Source of the DNA: Dyadobacter endophyticus
Lineage (GTDB): Bacteria; Bacteroidota; Bacteroidia; Cytophagales; Spirosomataceae
Direction: 5' to 3'
Length of the DNA: 64,000 nucleotides
Assembly (NCBI RefSeq): GCF_014641595.1
Contig: NZ_BMIA01000005.1
Coordinates: 467,536-531,535 of the forward strand
Position 1 is the stretch's first letter. Each line of letters opens with the position of its first letter. Shown here one piece after another: positions 25,318 to 34,116 of the stretch. The notes beneath the pieces were generated by a model. It saw only the letters and a program-made list of their open reading frames with translations. It searched no databases and was not told where the DNA came from. A program made the position numbers and the translations under genes.

Positions 25318-26028
25318 TCAAACCAACGCGCTCACTTTCGTAGGGTTCGGATTGATGGTATCCGACTCGACGAGCCCGTCGCGCAGGCGAACGACGCGGT
25401 GCGCGTAGTGCGCGATGTCCTCTTCGTGCGTTACCATCACGATCGTATTTCCTTTGCTGTAAAGCTGGTCGAAAAGGTCCATGATCTCGTAGGAAGTTTT
25501 GCTGTCGAGGTTACCGGTAGGCTCATCCGCGAGCAGGATACTCGGATCGTTGACGAGCGCGCGGGCAATGGCAACACGCTGGCGCTGACCACCCGAGAGT
25601 TCATTCGGCTTGTGTCCCGCACGGTTTTCAAGGCCAACGTTTTTCAGGGACAGCATTGCTTTTTCCGTTCTGTCGGCTTTGCTCAATCCCGCATAAATGA
25701 GCGGCAAAGCCACATTATCGAGCGACGACATCCTGGGAAGCAGGTTAAAGGTCTGAAACACGAACCCAATTTCCTTGTTCCGGATCTCGGCCAGTTCGTT
25801 TTCAGTCATGTCGCTCACGTCCTTGTTGTTGAGGATATATTTTCCGGTTGTAGGCGTATCGAGGCAGCCGATAATGTTCATCAACGTCGACTTACCCGAG
25901 CCCGAAGGCCCCATAAACGCCACATATTCACCCTTATTAACCGAAATTGTAACGGATTTCAGCGCCTGGATGACCTCGCTACCCATGATGTAACGTTTCG
26001 CTATTTCGCTGGTTTCTATGATTTTCAT
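25318..26028 (-). CDS. ABC transporter ATPase, MacB/LolD type
   Basis: ATPase of 236 residues: Walker A GPSGSGKST, signature LSGGQRQRVAIARAL, Walker B ILLADEPTG, switch MVTHEEDIA. The TGKYILNNKDVSDMTENEL region and FVFQTFNLLPRMSSLDNV match the MacB/LolD/FtsE branch, which pulls on periplasmic domains of MacB-like permeases. No permease gene is adjacent, so its partner is encoded elsewhere. Confidence 0.93.
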   Translation of the reverse strand: MKIIETSEIAKRYIMGSEVIQALKSVTISVNKGEYVAFMGPSGSGKSTLMNIIGCLDTPTTGKYILNNKDVSDMTENELAEIRNKEIGFVFQTFNLLPRMSSLDNVALPLIYAGLSKADRTEKAMLSLKNVGLENRAGHKPNELSGGQRQRVAIARALVNDPSILLADEPTGNLDSKTSYEIMDLFDQLYSKGNTIVMVTHEEDIAHYAHRVVRLRDGLVESDTINPNPTKVSALV

Positions 26029-26065
26029 GAAGACGATTTTTCAGTTGGAATATAGCAGTTATGAG

Positions 26066-26521
26066 TCAGGATGCAGCCGAAATTTTATGAAAGAAAGATT
26101 GCACAAAGAAAGAAGCCAGGATTACCGGCGGCGGGATGTTGTCGTTGCTTACGTTTCCCTCCCTCTTCCAGAACCCGGCAGACTCAAAACGTGCTTCGGA
26201 TTCGCCATTTGCTACGACCCATTTCCCGCGCAGCCACGATTCTAACCGCCATTCGTAACGCATTCCCTCAAAGGTGATTGACGCCTTGCTTCCGAACAAG
26301 TTGTAATCGATGCCGCCCAATACCCGCTGTCCTTCGATGTCCAGTATTTCGGTGTGAGATTGGAAAAACCCTTTGGACCTGAATGTGAGCATATGGCCAT
26401 CGAGTTCGCCGCGGCCGTCGTATTTCCAAAGGGTCGTTTTCAGTATCCCGGCTATGACCTTGCCCCGGAAAATCCGGCATTCCGTTTCAGTGAAATTGGA
26501 TTTCCAGGACAAAGCTGTCAT
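26066..26521 (-). CDS. Hypothetical protein, beta-rich, 151 residues
   Basis: I do not recognise a family with confidence. The protein has no signal peptide and alternates short strands: SWKSNFTETECRIFRG, MLTFRSKGFFQSHTEI, ASITFEGMRYEWRLESWLRG, WVVANGESEARF. Such a layout could be a tubby/LURP-like barrel, a guess only. A more hydrophobic C-terminus (PPPVILASFFVQSFFHKI) may touch a membrane. It shares strand with the genes on both sides. Confidence 0.7.
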   Translation of the reverse strand: MTALSWKSNFTETECRIFRGKVIAGILKTTLWKYDGRGELDGHMLTFRSKGFFQSHTEILDIEGQRVLGGIDYNLFGSKASITFEGMRYEWRLESWLRGKWVVANGESEARFESAGFWKREGNVSNDNIPPPVILASFFVQSFFHKISAAS

Positions 26522-26561
26522 TGGTGAAGTGTAATTTTGAGATGGCTAAAATATTAAATCA

Positions 26562-29222
26562 TCAAAACTCCGCTCTTTGTTTTTCGATAAGTGCCCGCAT
26601 CGGCTGATAGCGCGCCAAAAATCGCTGATAACCGGCGGGCAGTGCATATTGCTCAACCTTTTGCTGGCCTTCCGCCGCCTGTCCGAGCAAGCCCTGGTCA
26701 AGGCTCAGGAGGGCATATTGCTCCCAAAGTTCCGGGGCATATTCATTATATCGCAATGCATTCAGTACCAACTGATATGCTTGTTTCACCTGCTTTTTGC
26801 TCCTGTAAAACTCCGACGCCGCCGAAACAATGCGCGCATCGAAAGGGTTGGCCCGCACAGCTTTCCGAATATTTTGCTCAGAAGGCGATTTGGCAACAAC
26901 CGCAAAAAGAGAATCCGCTACCGATTTAGGCTTAACACCCGAGAACAGGCTCTGCTTCAATTGCTCCACCGCCGCATTTTGTTCCGTATCCTGCATCTTA
27001 TCCAGTAATATCACGGCGACCTCCTTTTTCCCCGACAACGCATTAGCCACCGCCATCCCGATTGTTCCCTCAACACCTTCCACGCCCGAAAGCGCTTCAA
27101 TTGCCTGGTCATACAACCCGAGTTGCAGCAGCCAGTGTCCTAGTATTTTATGGTACAAATCACTCTTTTCTCCCTCCTCTTCCGCCCAGCCAGAGAGCGT
27201 TTCCAGTGCTTTCAGCTTACTCCCGCTGTAAAATTCGGAGTACAATGCAGCAAGCGACAGATCCTGCGACAGTACCGGATTCTTCGCGGCCAGTTTAGGC
27301 AGCAATGCGGCCGGTAGAGAATCAAATGCAGCCTGGTTTTGGGCATAATTAAGTAAATATGCCAGCGAAGAAACACTTAAAAGCGAATCGTTTGGAACAG
27401 ACCTCTTATTAAAACCCTCTTGATGAAACTGTTGCCTCATATTCTGCACTGCCAGCCAGTTGGCCTGCCAGGAAAGGTAATCGTACTTGTCCGTGCTTGT
27501 TGCGAGTGAATCGAGCAAGCCGGAACCGGTATTTTTTGCAAGGATTGCCAGCAGGTTGGTGGCCGGTATTTCGGGCCGTGCCGCATGGGTTTCGGCCAGG
27601 TCCAGGTAATAGTAGGCCGAATCCGCTACATTGGTTTGGGAATAGAGCATTCCGAGGTTATTCAACAGTTCGCCATTGGCCGGGAAACGGCGGAGGCCTT
27701 CCTGTAAGCTGTATACGGCGTCAAAAAACAGGTTTTCCTGAACAAGAATCCCACTCAGGCCCGCGTAGGCCTCCGGCGAGGGATTTTTCAACAATGCCTG
27801 CCTGAAATAGTAAGCGGCTGCATTGCGATCGCCCTGTTTCAATGCGATGGAAGCCAGCGCGTAATTGGATTTATGGTTTTGAAATTCCTGCTGCAATGCT
27901 AGCTTGTAATACTGTTCGGCCAGCGTATACTCCTCCGTGGTGGAATGCAAATCGCCCAATCCATTGAAATAACCCGCAATTGCCTGATTAACGGGAAGAA
28001 GTCTTTGTATTGAAAACAATACTACTACCCCTGCGAAACCGAAAAGCCGTGTCTGCGTCAGTCCGAAGCGGAGTGGTTTGTACAAAACTTTATAAACGGC
28101 CAGTCTCTGCTGAAAAACCTCGTAAAAATTGACCAATACATAAAACAGGAAGAGCACGCCCATTGCCAGTTGGCCCTGAACGGTTGCATCTTCCAACGTT
28201 TCAAGCACCGGGTCGTTTGCCATACCGGCCATTAAGCCGGCAAAAGATGAGGCGACAATAAATAGTCCTATATAAAGCCAGAAACCTGTGCTTCGAAACG
28301 GTATCACGCCCCGGGTAGAATCCGCCCGTCTTCTGAACCCCCAGATCCCTAGTATGCCCGACGCCAATGCGAGGTAGAATGGATTGATCAAAGTAACGTT
28401 CCAATCTATCTGGCGGGTATTTTGGAGGTATATCAATAATAAAAGAACCAAATAGAGCACACTGATGACGATAAACTGCACCAGTCCGGATCGCCCTTTT
28501 CCTGCTTGTCCGCTCGTACTGAGCCAGACGAGCCCTGCCATGATTTCGGTAGCGGAAACGAGCAGGAAAAGCATCGTCGCTACGAGCCACAGCGGAAACG
28601 AGTACACTGCGGCTGTCAAGGCCGGGACCGGCGATGCCGAACCGAATGCAACCAACGCAGCCAAGGTGATCGATACGCCCGCGATCCCGGCGATGCGCGT
28701 GCTAATGCCCAAATCGGGCCGGAATGCGTGAAAATAGTACGAAACCCCTCCGTATAAGATGGTGGCTATGAGAAACAAAAGCCGGTTTTCCGTTCCAAAA
28801 ACACCCAGTGTTTCCAATCGGGCGAATGCCAGGAACATAATGAAAACGATCGTTCCGGCCAGGTACCAGAACCGCGACATGGTCGTCAGCGCGGCCAGCA
28901 CGAGCGAAAGGCCGGTCAGCGCGCCGATCCAGAACAGATAGACCGTCACCGCATTAACCTCCATCACCGACGACATAAAACGCTCGGTTACCAGATGCGT
29001 CGGCGTCGAAATACCATATCGCCATTGCCCGAGTTGCAGCACATCTACTACGGCCGTCGTTTCCGACAATTCGCTCACCACATTCCACCGCACCACATTC
29101 CCCAGCGGATCCATGCATTGCCAAACCAGGAAAGTAAGCCCTAAAAGCAGCACCAGGAAAGCAGCAACAGCCATCCGCCGTTCGGATGGAGACCATACCT
29201 TCCAGAAAAGTAAATCGTTCAT
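26562..29222 (-). CDS. Polytopic membrane protein with large TPR domain
   Basis: Protein of 886 residues. The first 420 or so carry about ten to twelve hydrophobic helices (AVAAFLVLLLGLTFLVWQCM; FIVISVLYLVLLLLIYLQ). The C-terminal half is a tetratricopeptide array: YTLAEQYYKLALQQEFQNHK, NAAAYYFRQALLKNPSPEAY and further copies to the end. O-antigen-ligase-like proteins can show membrane-plus-TPR layouts, but I see no ligase motif. Role unknown, likely inner-membrane. Confidence 0.85.
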   Translation of the reverse strand: MNDLLFWKVWSPSERRMAVAAFLVLLLGLTFLVWQCMDPLGNVVRWNVVSELSETTAVVDVLQLGQWRYGISTPTHLVTERFMSSVMEVNAVTVYLFWIGALTGLSLVLAALTTMSRFWYLAGTIVFIMFLAFARLETLGVFGTENRLLFLIATILYGGVSYYFHAFRPDLGISTRIAGIAGVSITLAALVAFGSASPVPALTAAVYSFPLWLVATMLFLLVSATEIMAGLVWLSTSGQAGKGRSGLVQFIVISVLYLVLLLLIYLQNTRQIDWNVTLINPFYLALASGILGIWGFRRRADSTRGVIPFRSTGFWLYIGLFIVASSFAGLMAGMANDPVLETLEDATVQGQLAMGVLFLFYVLVNFYEVFQQRLAVYKVLYKPLRFGLTQTRLFGFAGVVVLFSIQRLLPVNQAIAGYFNGLGDLHSTTEEYTLAEQYYKLALQQEFQNHKSNYALASIALKQGDRNAAAYYFRQALLKNPSPEAYAGLSGILVQENLFFDAVYSLQEGLRRFPANGELLNNLGMLYSQTNVADSAYYYLDLAETHAARPEIPATNLLAILAKNTGSGLLDSLATSTDKYDYLSWQANWLAVQNMRQQFHQEGFNKRSVPNDSLLSVSSLAYLLNYAQNQAAFDSLPAALLPKLAAKNPVLSQDLSLAALYSEFYSGSKLKALETLSGWAEEEGEKSDLYHKILGHWLLQLGLYDQAIEALSGVEGVEGTIGMAVANALSGKKEVAVILLDKMQDTEQNAAVEQLKQSLFSGVKPKSVADSLFAVVAKSPSEQNIRKAVRANPFDARIVSAASEFYRSKKQVKQAYQLVLNALRYNEYAPELWEQYALLSLDQGLLGQAAEGQQKVEQYALPAGYQRFLARYQPMRALIEKQRAEF

Positions 29223-29248
29223 ATTGTATTATTTAAACCGGCAATCAG

Positions 29249-29581
29249 TTAAAGACCGGTTATCTCCACCAAATCGTTCGTTTCAAGCAAAGCCGGGGCC
29301 GATGCCAAATTTGCCTCAAAATCTCTTTTCAATCTATTTTTGGATGTATTGCAACAAGTAAGCCAAGTGACTTTCGGTGAACTGCCAAAGCGGTTTAATA
29401 ATGAAACGAAGTCGTCGTCCTTAGTTATTAAATTAGCATTTTTTGTTCTGGAAAAAACAAATATCTCCTCATCTCCGGCGTGACGGAGGTTCAGAAATTG
29501 GGCCGAAAAACATGGGATTTCGAAAGTTTCAGTAATCCAGACAGCTAGTGTCGGAGGCAGTTGGGCGTCCAGTATGATCAT
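29249..29581 (-). CDS. DUF5615-like PIN-fold toxin
   Basis: Protein of 110 residues with the small PIN-like pattern: an N-terminal strand ILDAQLPPTLAVWI with the first acidic residue, HAGDEEIFVFSRTKNANLIT, then KDDDFVSLLNRFG with the metal-binding aspartates. Such proteins are predicted RNases paired with DUF433 antitoxins. The upstream DUF433 gene's stop overlaps this start codon by one base (TGATG), as in a translationally coupled toxin-antitoxin pair. Confidence 0.85.
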   Translation of the reverse strand: MIILDAQLPPTLAVWITETFEIPCFSAQFLNLRHAGDEEIFVFSRTKNANLITKDDDFVSLLNRFGSSPKVTWLTCCNTSKNRLKRDFEANLASAPALLETNDLVEITGL

Positions 29582-29820
29582 CAGGCCGCTTGCAGGACGG
29601 GGTGGTTAAGCTTCGCAGCTGCGTAGAGAAGACATACGGTAATATCTTCCGGTTCCAGGTCAGGTAACTCTTCTGTCACAATCTGTTCGGGAGTAAGCCC
29701 GGCTGCCAGCAACTCAATAACATCGGTCACGCGGATACGCATGTTCCTCCTACAAGGCTTACCGCCACATTGTTTCGGATTGAAAGTAATACGTTCCAGA
29801 AGTTGCGTGTTCATCTGCAT
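29581..29820 (-). CDS. DUF433-family antitoxin
   Basis: Protein of 79 residues with the DUF433 core: RITFNPKQCGGKPCRRNMRI, then RVTDVIELLAAGLTPEQIV and LPDLEPEDITVCLLYAA. It is a short winged-helix-like domain that binds DNA and the partner toxin. It precedes the toxin gene with a one-base overlap. ATG at 29818 or two codons in at 29812. Confidence 0.9.
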   Translation of the reverse strand: MQMNTQLLERITFNPKQCGGKPCRRNMRIRVTDVIELLAAGLTPEQIVTEELPDLEPEDITVCLLYAAAKLNHPVLQAA

Positions 29821-30006
29821 TTTGCGGTGTCCAAATCAAATTTAGGCGATTTTAATAACTATCTCAAACCTTGAAGCGGTTGGGAACATGCTCCAAAAAG
29901 TTCCCGCTCCACCCCTCTCAAACCCACTTTCCGGAAATATTAAACACAGTTTTCGGGAAAAACGGGTGATTTTCTAAAAAATATCCAAATTTTCGCTTTG
30001 TCTGCT

Positions 30007-30038
30007 ATTGGTACTGACCAAATTATCTCCTACTTTTG
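30007..30038 (+). promoter_or_regulatory. Promoter of atpDC
   Basis: TACTTTTG (30031-30038) is a full -7 match; ATTG (30007-30010) lies 20 bases upstream as a weak -33. Predicted start near 30045, about 36 bases before the atpD ATG. The rest of the gap 29821-30030 is AT-rich with no gene seen. Confidence 0.65.
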
Positions 30039-30080
30039 CGGTCTGAAAAAAACCTCATCCGAGATAATCAAAATTATATA

Positions 30081-31595
30081 ATGGCAAACGCAGCAAACGT
30101 AGGAAAAATTACGCAGGTAATTGGCCCGGTTGTAGACGTATCATTTGAGGACAGCGGACTTATCCCTGCGATCCTTGATGCGTTGGAAGTCATCAAACCA
30201 AATGGTCAGAAAGTAGTTCTCGAGTGCCAGCAGCACCTTGGTGAAGACCGTATCCGTACTATCGCGATGGATAGTACAGAAGGTATGCAACGTGGCATGC
30301 AGGTTAAGCCTCTTGGCGCACCTATTAAAATGCCAATCGGCGAAGGTATCAAAGGACGTCTCTTCAACGTAATCGGTGAAGCGATCGACGGTCTTAAACC
30401 CCTTGATACTTCAAATGGTATTTCCATTCACCGCTCAGCTCCGAAATTCGAAGAACTGGCAACCGCTACCGAGGTACTTTTCACAGGTATTAAGGTAATC
30501 GACCTTCTTGCTCCTTACGTAAAGGGTGGTAAGATCGGTTTGTTCGGTGGTGCGGGTGTAGGTAAAACCGTATTGATCCAGGAGCTGATCAACAACATCG
30601 CGAAAGCTTATGCCGGTCTTTCGGTATTCGCCGGTGTGGGTGAGCGTACACGTGAAGGTAATGACCTGATGCGTGAGATGATCGAAGCGGGTATCATCAA
30701 ATACGGCGAGGAATTCAAGCACAGCATGGAAGAAGGCGGCTGGGATATCTCCAAAGTTGATTACAATACACTGAAAGATTCGCAGGCGACATTCGTGTTC
30801 GGCCAGATGAACGAGCCTCCTGGCGCACGTGCACGTGTAGCTTTGTCAGGTCTTACAATGGCTGAGTATTTCCGTGATGGAGATGGCGAAGGTCAGGGCC
30901 GCGATATTCTTTTCTTTATCGATAACATTTTCCGTTTCACCCAGGCAGGTTCTGAGGTATCCGCTCTTTTGGGACGTATGCCATCGGCGGTAGGTTACCA
31001 GCCTACGCTTGCTACTGAAATGGGCCAGATGCAGGAACGTATCACATCCACAAAACGTGGTTCAATCACTTCCGTACAGGCGGTTTACGTACCTGCGGAT
31101 GACTTGACTGACCCGGCTCCGGCAACCACATTTGCCCACTTGGATGCTACGACCGTATTGAGCCGTAAAGTATCTGAGAAAGGTATCTACCCTGCGGTGG
31201 ATCCGCTTGACTCCGCTTCACGTATCCTGAATGCCGAAACACTCGGTGCAGCCCACTACGACTGCGCGCAACGTGTGAAAAACATTCTTCAGCGTTACAA
31301 AGAGTTGCAGGATATCATCGCGATCCTTGGTATGGAAGAACTTTCCGAAGAGGACAAACTGGTTGTATCACGTGCACGCCGCGTAGAGCGCTTCCTTTCA
31401 CAGCCATTCTTCGTTGCTGAGCAGTTCACAGGTTTGAAAGGAACTTTGGTTGATATCAACGATACTATCAAAGGCTTCAACCTGATCATGGACGGTGCGT
31501 ACGATCACCTTCCTGAAATGGCTTTCAACCTCGTTGGAACCATCGAAGACGCTCAGGCCAAGGGAGAAAAAATGCTGGCGGAAGCAAGCAGATAA
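30081..31595 (+). CDS. atpD: ATP synthase F1 subunit beta
   Basis: Catalytic beta subunit of 504 residues. P-loop GGAGVGKTVLIQEL near residue 155, GERTREGNDL, the FFIDNIFRFTQAGSEVSALL block with the catalytic/Walker B region, and ALLGRMPSAVGYQPTLATEM. The ATG at 30081 (MANAANVGKITQVIG) is the family start. As is common in Bacteroidota, beta and epsilon are encoded as a separate pair from the other atp genes, none of which is in the window. Codons are strongly biased (CGT, GGT), consistent with high expression. Confidence 0.98.
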   Translation: MANAANVGKITQVIGPVVDVSFEDSGLIPAILDALEVIKPNGQKVVLECQQHLGEDRIRTIAMDSTEGMQRGMQVKPLGAPIKMPIGEGIKGRLFNVIGEAIDGLKPLDTSNGISIHRSAPKFEELATATEVLFTGIKVIDLLAPYVKGGKIGLFGGAGVGKTVLIQELINNIAKAYAGLSVFAGVGERTREGNDLMREMIEAGIIKYGEEFKHSMEEGGWDISKVDYNTLKDSQATFVFGQMNEPPGARARVALSGLTMAEYFRDGDGEGQGRDILFFIDNIFRFTQAGSEVSALLGRMPSAVGYQPTLATEMGQMQERITSTKRGSITSVQAVYVPADDLTDPAPATTFAHLDATTVLSRKVSEKGIYPAVDPLDSASRILNAETLGAAHYDCAQRVKNILQRYKELQDIIAILGMEELSEEDKLVVSRARRVERFLSQPFFVAEQFTGLKGTLVDINDTIKGFNLIMDGAYDHLPEMAFNLVGTIEDAQAKGEKMLAEASR

Positions 31596-31612
31596 GGATA
31601 AACTTTCGAATC

Positions 31613-31855
31613 ATGCATTTAGAAATCATTACCCCAGATAAAAAGGTGTTTGCCGGCGAGGCAACTGCCGTTACATTACCGGGTACCGAAGGGCAGTTTC
31701 AGGTTCTGAACCGTCACGCGCCGTTGGTCAGCACGCTGGGCAAAGGTGATGTGGTAGTCGATACCGGCGCTGCAAAGCAAAACTTCGTCATCGACGGTGG
31801 TGTTGTGGAAGTGCTGAATAACAAAGTATTGGTTCTCGCTGAGGCAGTTCTTTAA
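31613..31855 (+). CDS. atpC: ATP synthase F1 subunit epsilon, short form
   Basis: 80 residues, starting HLEIITPDKKVFAGEATAVT and containing LPGTEGQFQVLNRHAPLVST, the epsilon beta-sandwich. It stops after that domain; the C-terminal helical pair, which in other bacteria can inhibit ATP hydrolysis, is absent. Short epsilon subunits are usual in this phylum. It is 17 bases after atpD, followed by a strong terminator. Confidence 0.94.
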   Translation: MHLEIITPDKKVFAGEATAVTLPGTEGQFQVLNRHAPLVSTLGKGDVVVDTGAAKQNFVIDGGVVEVLNNKVLVLAEAVL

Positions 31856-31874
31856 GGAATATACATTTAATGCG

Positions 31875-31913
31875 AAAGCGCGGGTGCTGTGAAAACGGCA
31901 TCCGCGCTTTTTT
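31875..31913 (+). terminator. Terminator of atpDC
   Basis: AAAGCGCGGGTGC (31875-31887) pairs with GCATCCGCGCTTT (31898-31910), one wobble, then TTTG. It lies 20 bases after the atpC stop. Confidence 0.88.
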
Positions 31914-32019
31914 GTTTATAAATTCCCCTTGATAATCGAGCCTGGTTGTTCACTCATCGGATAATTTTCTTCAATTTTTTCTGCCTATCTTTAATATATT
32001 GACCAAACACAACCGAATC

Positions 32020-32223
32020 ATGAAATTTGTGTTAAAAGAAGGGCAAATGCTAGAAGACGTTTTCCCAATTGCCGCCCGATCCAAAGTTTTTCCGACTGTT
32101 GGATCAACTTCAAAAAGCAAAAAACTCGACGCTCGAAAATTTTTGGGAGTAATCAAACTAACCGACAATGCTCTGGAAATCCAGAGAGGTATGCGTAATG
32201 AGTGGAACGAAGATCCTTATTGA
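32020..32223 (+). CDS. Putative antitoxin of a PIN-type module
   Basis: 67 residues from the ATG at 32020. It contains a short basic stretch (GSTSKSKKLDARKFLGVIKL) and an acidic end (NEWNEDPY), the layout of small VapB-like antitoxins whose tail wraps the toxin. No named family recognised; the call rests on its 26-base overlap with the downstream PIN gene. A near-consensus -7 (TATCTTTA, 31986-31993) lies just upstream. Confidence 0.72.
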   Translation: MKFVLKEGQMLEDVFPIAARSKVFPTVGSTSKSKKLDARKFLGVIKLTDNALEIQRGMRNEWNEDPY

Positions 32224-32569
32224 CACTAACATTGCCATCAACCTTTTTAAGGGAGATAATCACCTGGCTCTCCTTTTTCAGGATACGGAAGCATACATTT
32301 CCTTTATAGTGGAATTGGAATTACTTGGATATCAAGAAATAACCATTGAAGAAGAATCCTTTGTTGAAACTTTCCTGGACGAATGTACAATCATTGATAT
32401 TAATTCGGGAATCAAGGAAATTACGACTTACATTCGCCGTCAATACAACTTAAAGCTTCCCGACGCCATTATCGCTGCTACTTCCATTTTCCTGGGAGTT
32501 CCACTGTTGTCCGCGAACGATTATTTCGAAAGGGTCAAAGAATTGATTTTTATACTCTATCAATCCTAA
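32198..32569 (+). CDS. PIN-domain (VapC-like) toxin
   Basis: 123 residues with the PIN signature: KILIDTNIAINLFKGD (first Asp D9), ISFIVELELLGYQ with the conserved Glu, and LKLPDAIIAATSIFLGVPLL with the third acidic residue, then SANDYFERV. VapC toxins are Mg-dependent RNases that cut tRNA or rRNA. The start at 32198 (MSGTKILID) is typical; an earlier start at 32168 is possible. Its end overlaps the convergent cupin gene by four bases. Confidence 0.9.
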   Translation: MSGTKILIDTNIAINLFKGDNHLALLFQDTEAYISFIVELELLGYQEITIEEESFVETFLDECTIIDINSGIKEITTYIRRQYNLKLPDAIIAATSIFLGVPLLSANDYFERVKELIFILYQS

Positions 32570-33276
32570 ACTCCAACATCGATAACAAGAATAATCGCCC
32601 CGTTCGACAACGCCTCAAACTCAATCTCCTCCGCATTGCCCAATGCCAGCCCGTCCCGCCGTTCGAGGAGCCGGTTTTGCACTTCAAACGCGCCTTCGAT
32701 CACGAAAATGAACGCGTTGTGCCTCGGGTTCCCGCTGGTAAAAACACCTTCCACCCGGCCGTCGTACTGGCCGATAAACAAATGGGCGGAGCTTCCATTG
32801 TAGCCTCGGACCGAGTGAAGGACATTCGTCTCACGTAAATCAAACTGAGCGGTGATGCCTGACAATGACATCGGGGTGCTTAAAAACTGGCCGTCATTGA
32901 TCCTGGCCTGCAAATAGTTGATCGCCTCGTCGGGATATGGATTGGTAATGGTATAATGCTTATCCTCTGCCGCAGGCAGGAACAGCGCTTCGCCGGAATT
33001 AACGAATGTCGGCTCCCTACCTTTTTCCCCGACTTCAATAGCTCCGACAATCGGCAGCAGAATGACCTGGCAAAACCGCTCCACCTTCAACTCGTGACTG
33101 CATTCCGGCATCAGCATCTCGTCGTTCAGGACTTCCAGCGTGCCGAATGCCTCTCGGGCGACGGCTCGGTATTCTTCAAAATTGAAAGTCCTGAAACTCT
33201 GGAAGCCGTTCGCTTGAAACCGCCCGCGAAGGCTTTCCAGGTATATTTGAGCATCGGTTGTTGGTAACATCATCAA
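32566..33276 (-). CDS. Cupin/pirin-like protein
   Basis: Protein of 236 residues resembling the pirin/quercetinase bicupin family. The N-terminal half has CQVILLPIVGAIEVG and SGEALFLPAAEDKHYTITNP; the second half has GQYDGRVEGVFTSGNPRHNA and FIFVIEGAFEVQNRLLERRD. The usual metal-binding His cluster of active pirins is poorly kept, so enzymatic activity is doubtful. Its start overlaps the dioxygenase stop by four bases (ATGA), implying translational coupling. Confidence 0.75.
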   Translation of the reverse strand: MMMLPTTDAQIYLESLRGRFQANGFQSFRTFNFEEYRAVAREAFGTLEVLNDEMLMPECSHELKVERFCQVILLPIVGAIEVGEKGREPTFVNSGEALFLPAAEDKHYTITNPYPDEAINYLQARINDGQFLSTPMSLSGITAQFDLRETNVLHSVRGYNGSSAHLFIGQYDGRVEGVFTSGNPRHNAFIFVIEGAFEVQNRLLERRDGLALGNAEEIEFEALSNGAIILVIDVGV

Positions 33277-33989
33277 GCACTCACCACAATCGCATGCGTC
33301 AGCACATATCCGGCGGAAACACTGCCGGTGACAGTCGACATTTCGGTGCTTACACCGTCGCCAAATACATTATCCCTCGCATTCGTCGTATCCGCCTGCC
33401 CGTGGCTCGCGTATACGCCTTGCGCGAACACAACCTTGCTGATCTCTTCCGGAAATGCGATTTGCGTCACCAATAACGATTTCCCGCTCGCATTATATAC
33501 GTGTACGTGAATGTGAACCGCGCGGCCCGAGTACCAGCCCGGGTAAATGCTGGTGAAAGTCACGAGGCCATCGGAATCGGTCGTTTGGCGGCCGCGAAGG
33601 AAGTGTACGCTGGTGTAATTAGTCGACTGCATGCCAGTCCCGCCATATTCCGAGTAGTTTCCGGCGGCGTCACAATGCCAGATATCCACCAATGCACCTT
33701 CGAGCCCTTCGCAGCTACTATTCTTGTTCTGGATGGTGATTTTAACCGTCAACTTTGTCCCCGAGCGATCTGAGGTAATGTCGTTGGTAACCAGGCTGGT
33801 CGGCGTTTTGGTCGGGAACGGCCCTTCCGTTTCGGTGACGGTCAGCGTGCAGGTTCCCGAAGTGGTACCCGTTGTGTCGGTTGAGGTTTCTACGGGGTCG
33901 ACGGTATCGTTCGAGCAGCTGATCACCGGAATGATAGCGGCGAAGCCCAATGCTGAAAATCCTCTTTTCAAAAATTCTTTGCGTTCCAT
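33273..33989 (-). CDS. Intradiol ring-cleavage dioxygenase-like lipoprotein
   Basis: Protein of 238 residues. The N-terminus KRGFSALGFAAIIPVISCSN looks like a twin-arginine-like lipoprotein signal with lipobox VISC. After a Thr/Ser linker comes TETEGPFPTKTP, GALVDIWHCDAAGNYSEYGG and IYPGWYSGRAVHIHVHVY, matching protocatechuate 3,4-dioxygenase beta-type folds with Tyr and His iron ligands. Such enzymes open catechol rings; exported forms in Bacteroidota have uncertain substrates. It precedes a cupin gene with a four-base overlap. Confidence 0.88.
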   Translation of the reverse strand: MERKEFLKRGFSALGFAAIIPVISCSNDTVDPVETSTDTTGTTSGTCTLTVTETEGPFPTKTPTSLVTNDITSDRSGTKLTVKITIQNKNSSCEGLEGALVDIWHCDAAGNYSEYGGTGMQSTNYTSVHFLRGRQTTDSDGLVTFTSIYPGWYSGRAVHIHVHVYNASGKSLLVTQIAFPEEISKVVFAQGVYASHGQADTTNARDNVFGDGVSTEMSTVTGSVSAGYVLTHAIVVSA

Positions 33990-34116
33990 AATTGCAGCAG
34001 TTCTGTGAGTTTAAATACATTATCGTATTCAGTTCACGCTTTGTTGCGGAACAGGTGCAATGTGTCGGTCAACGGCCCGATTTTACCGGTGAATCGGCCG
34101 ATTGGCTAAAATCGGC

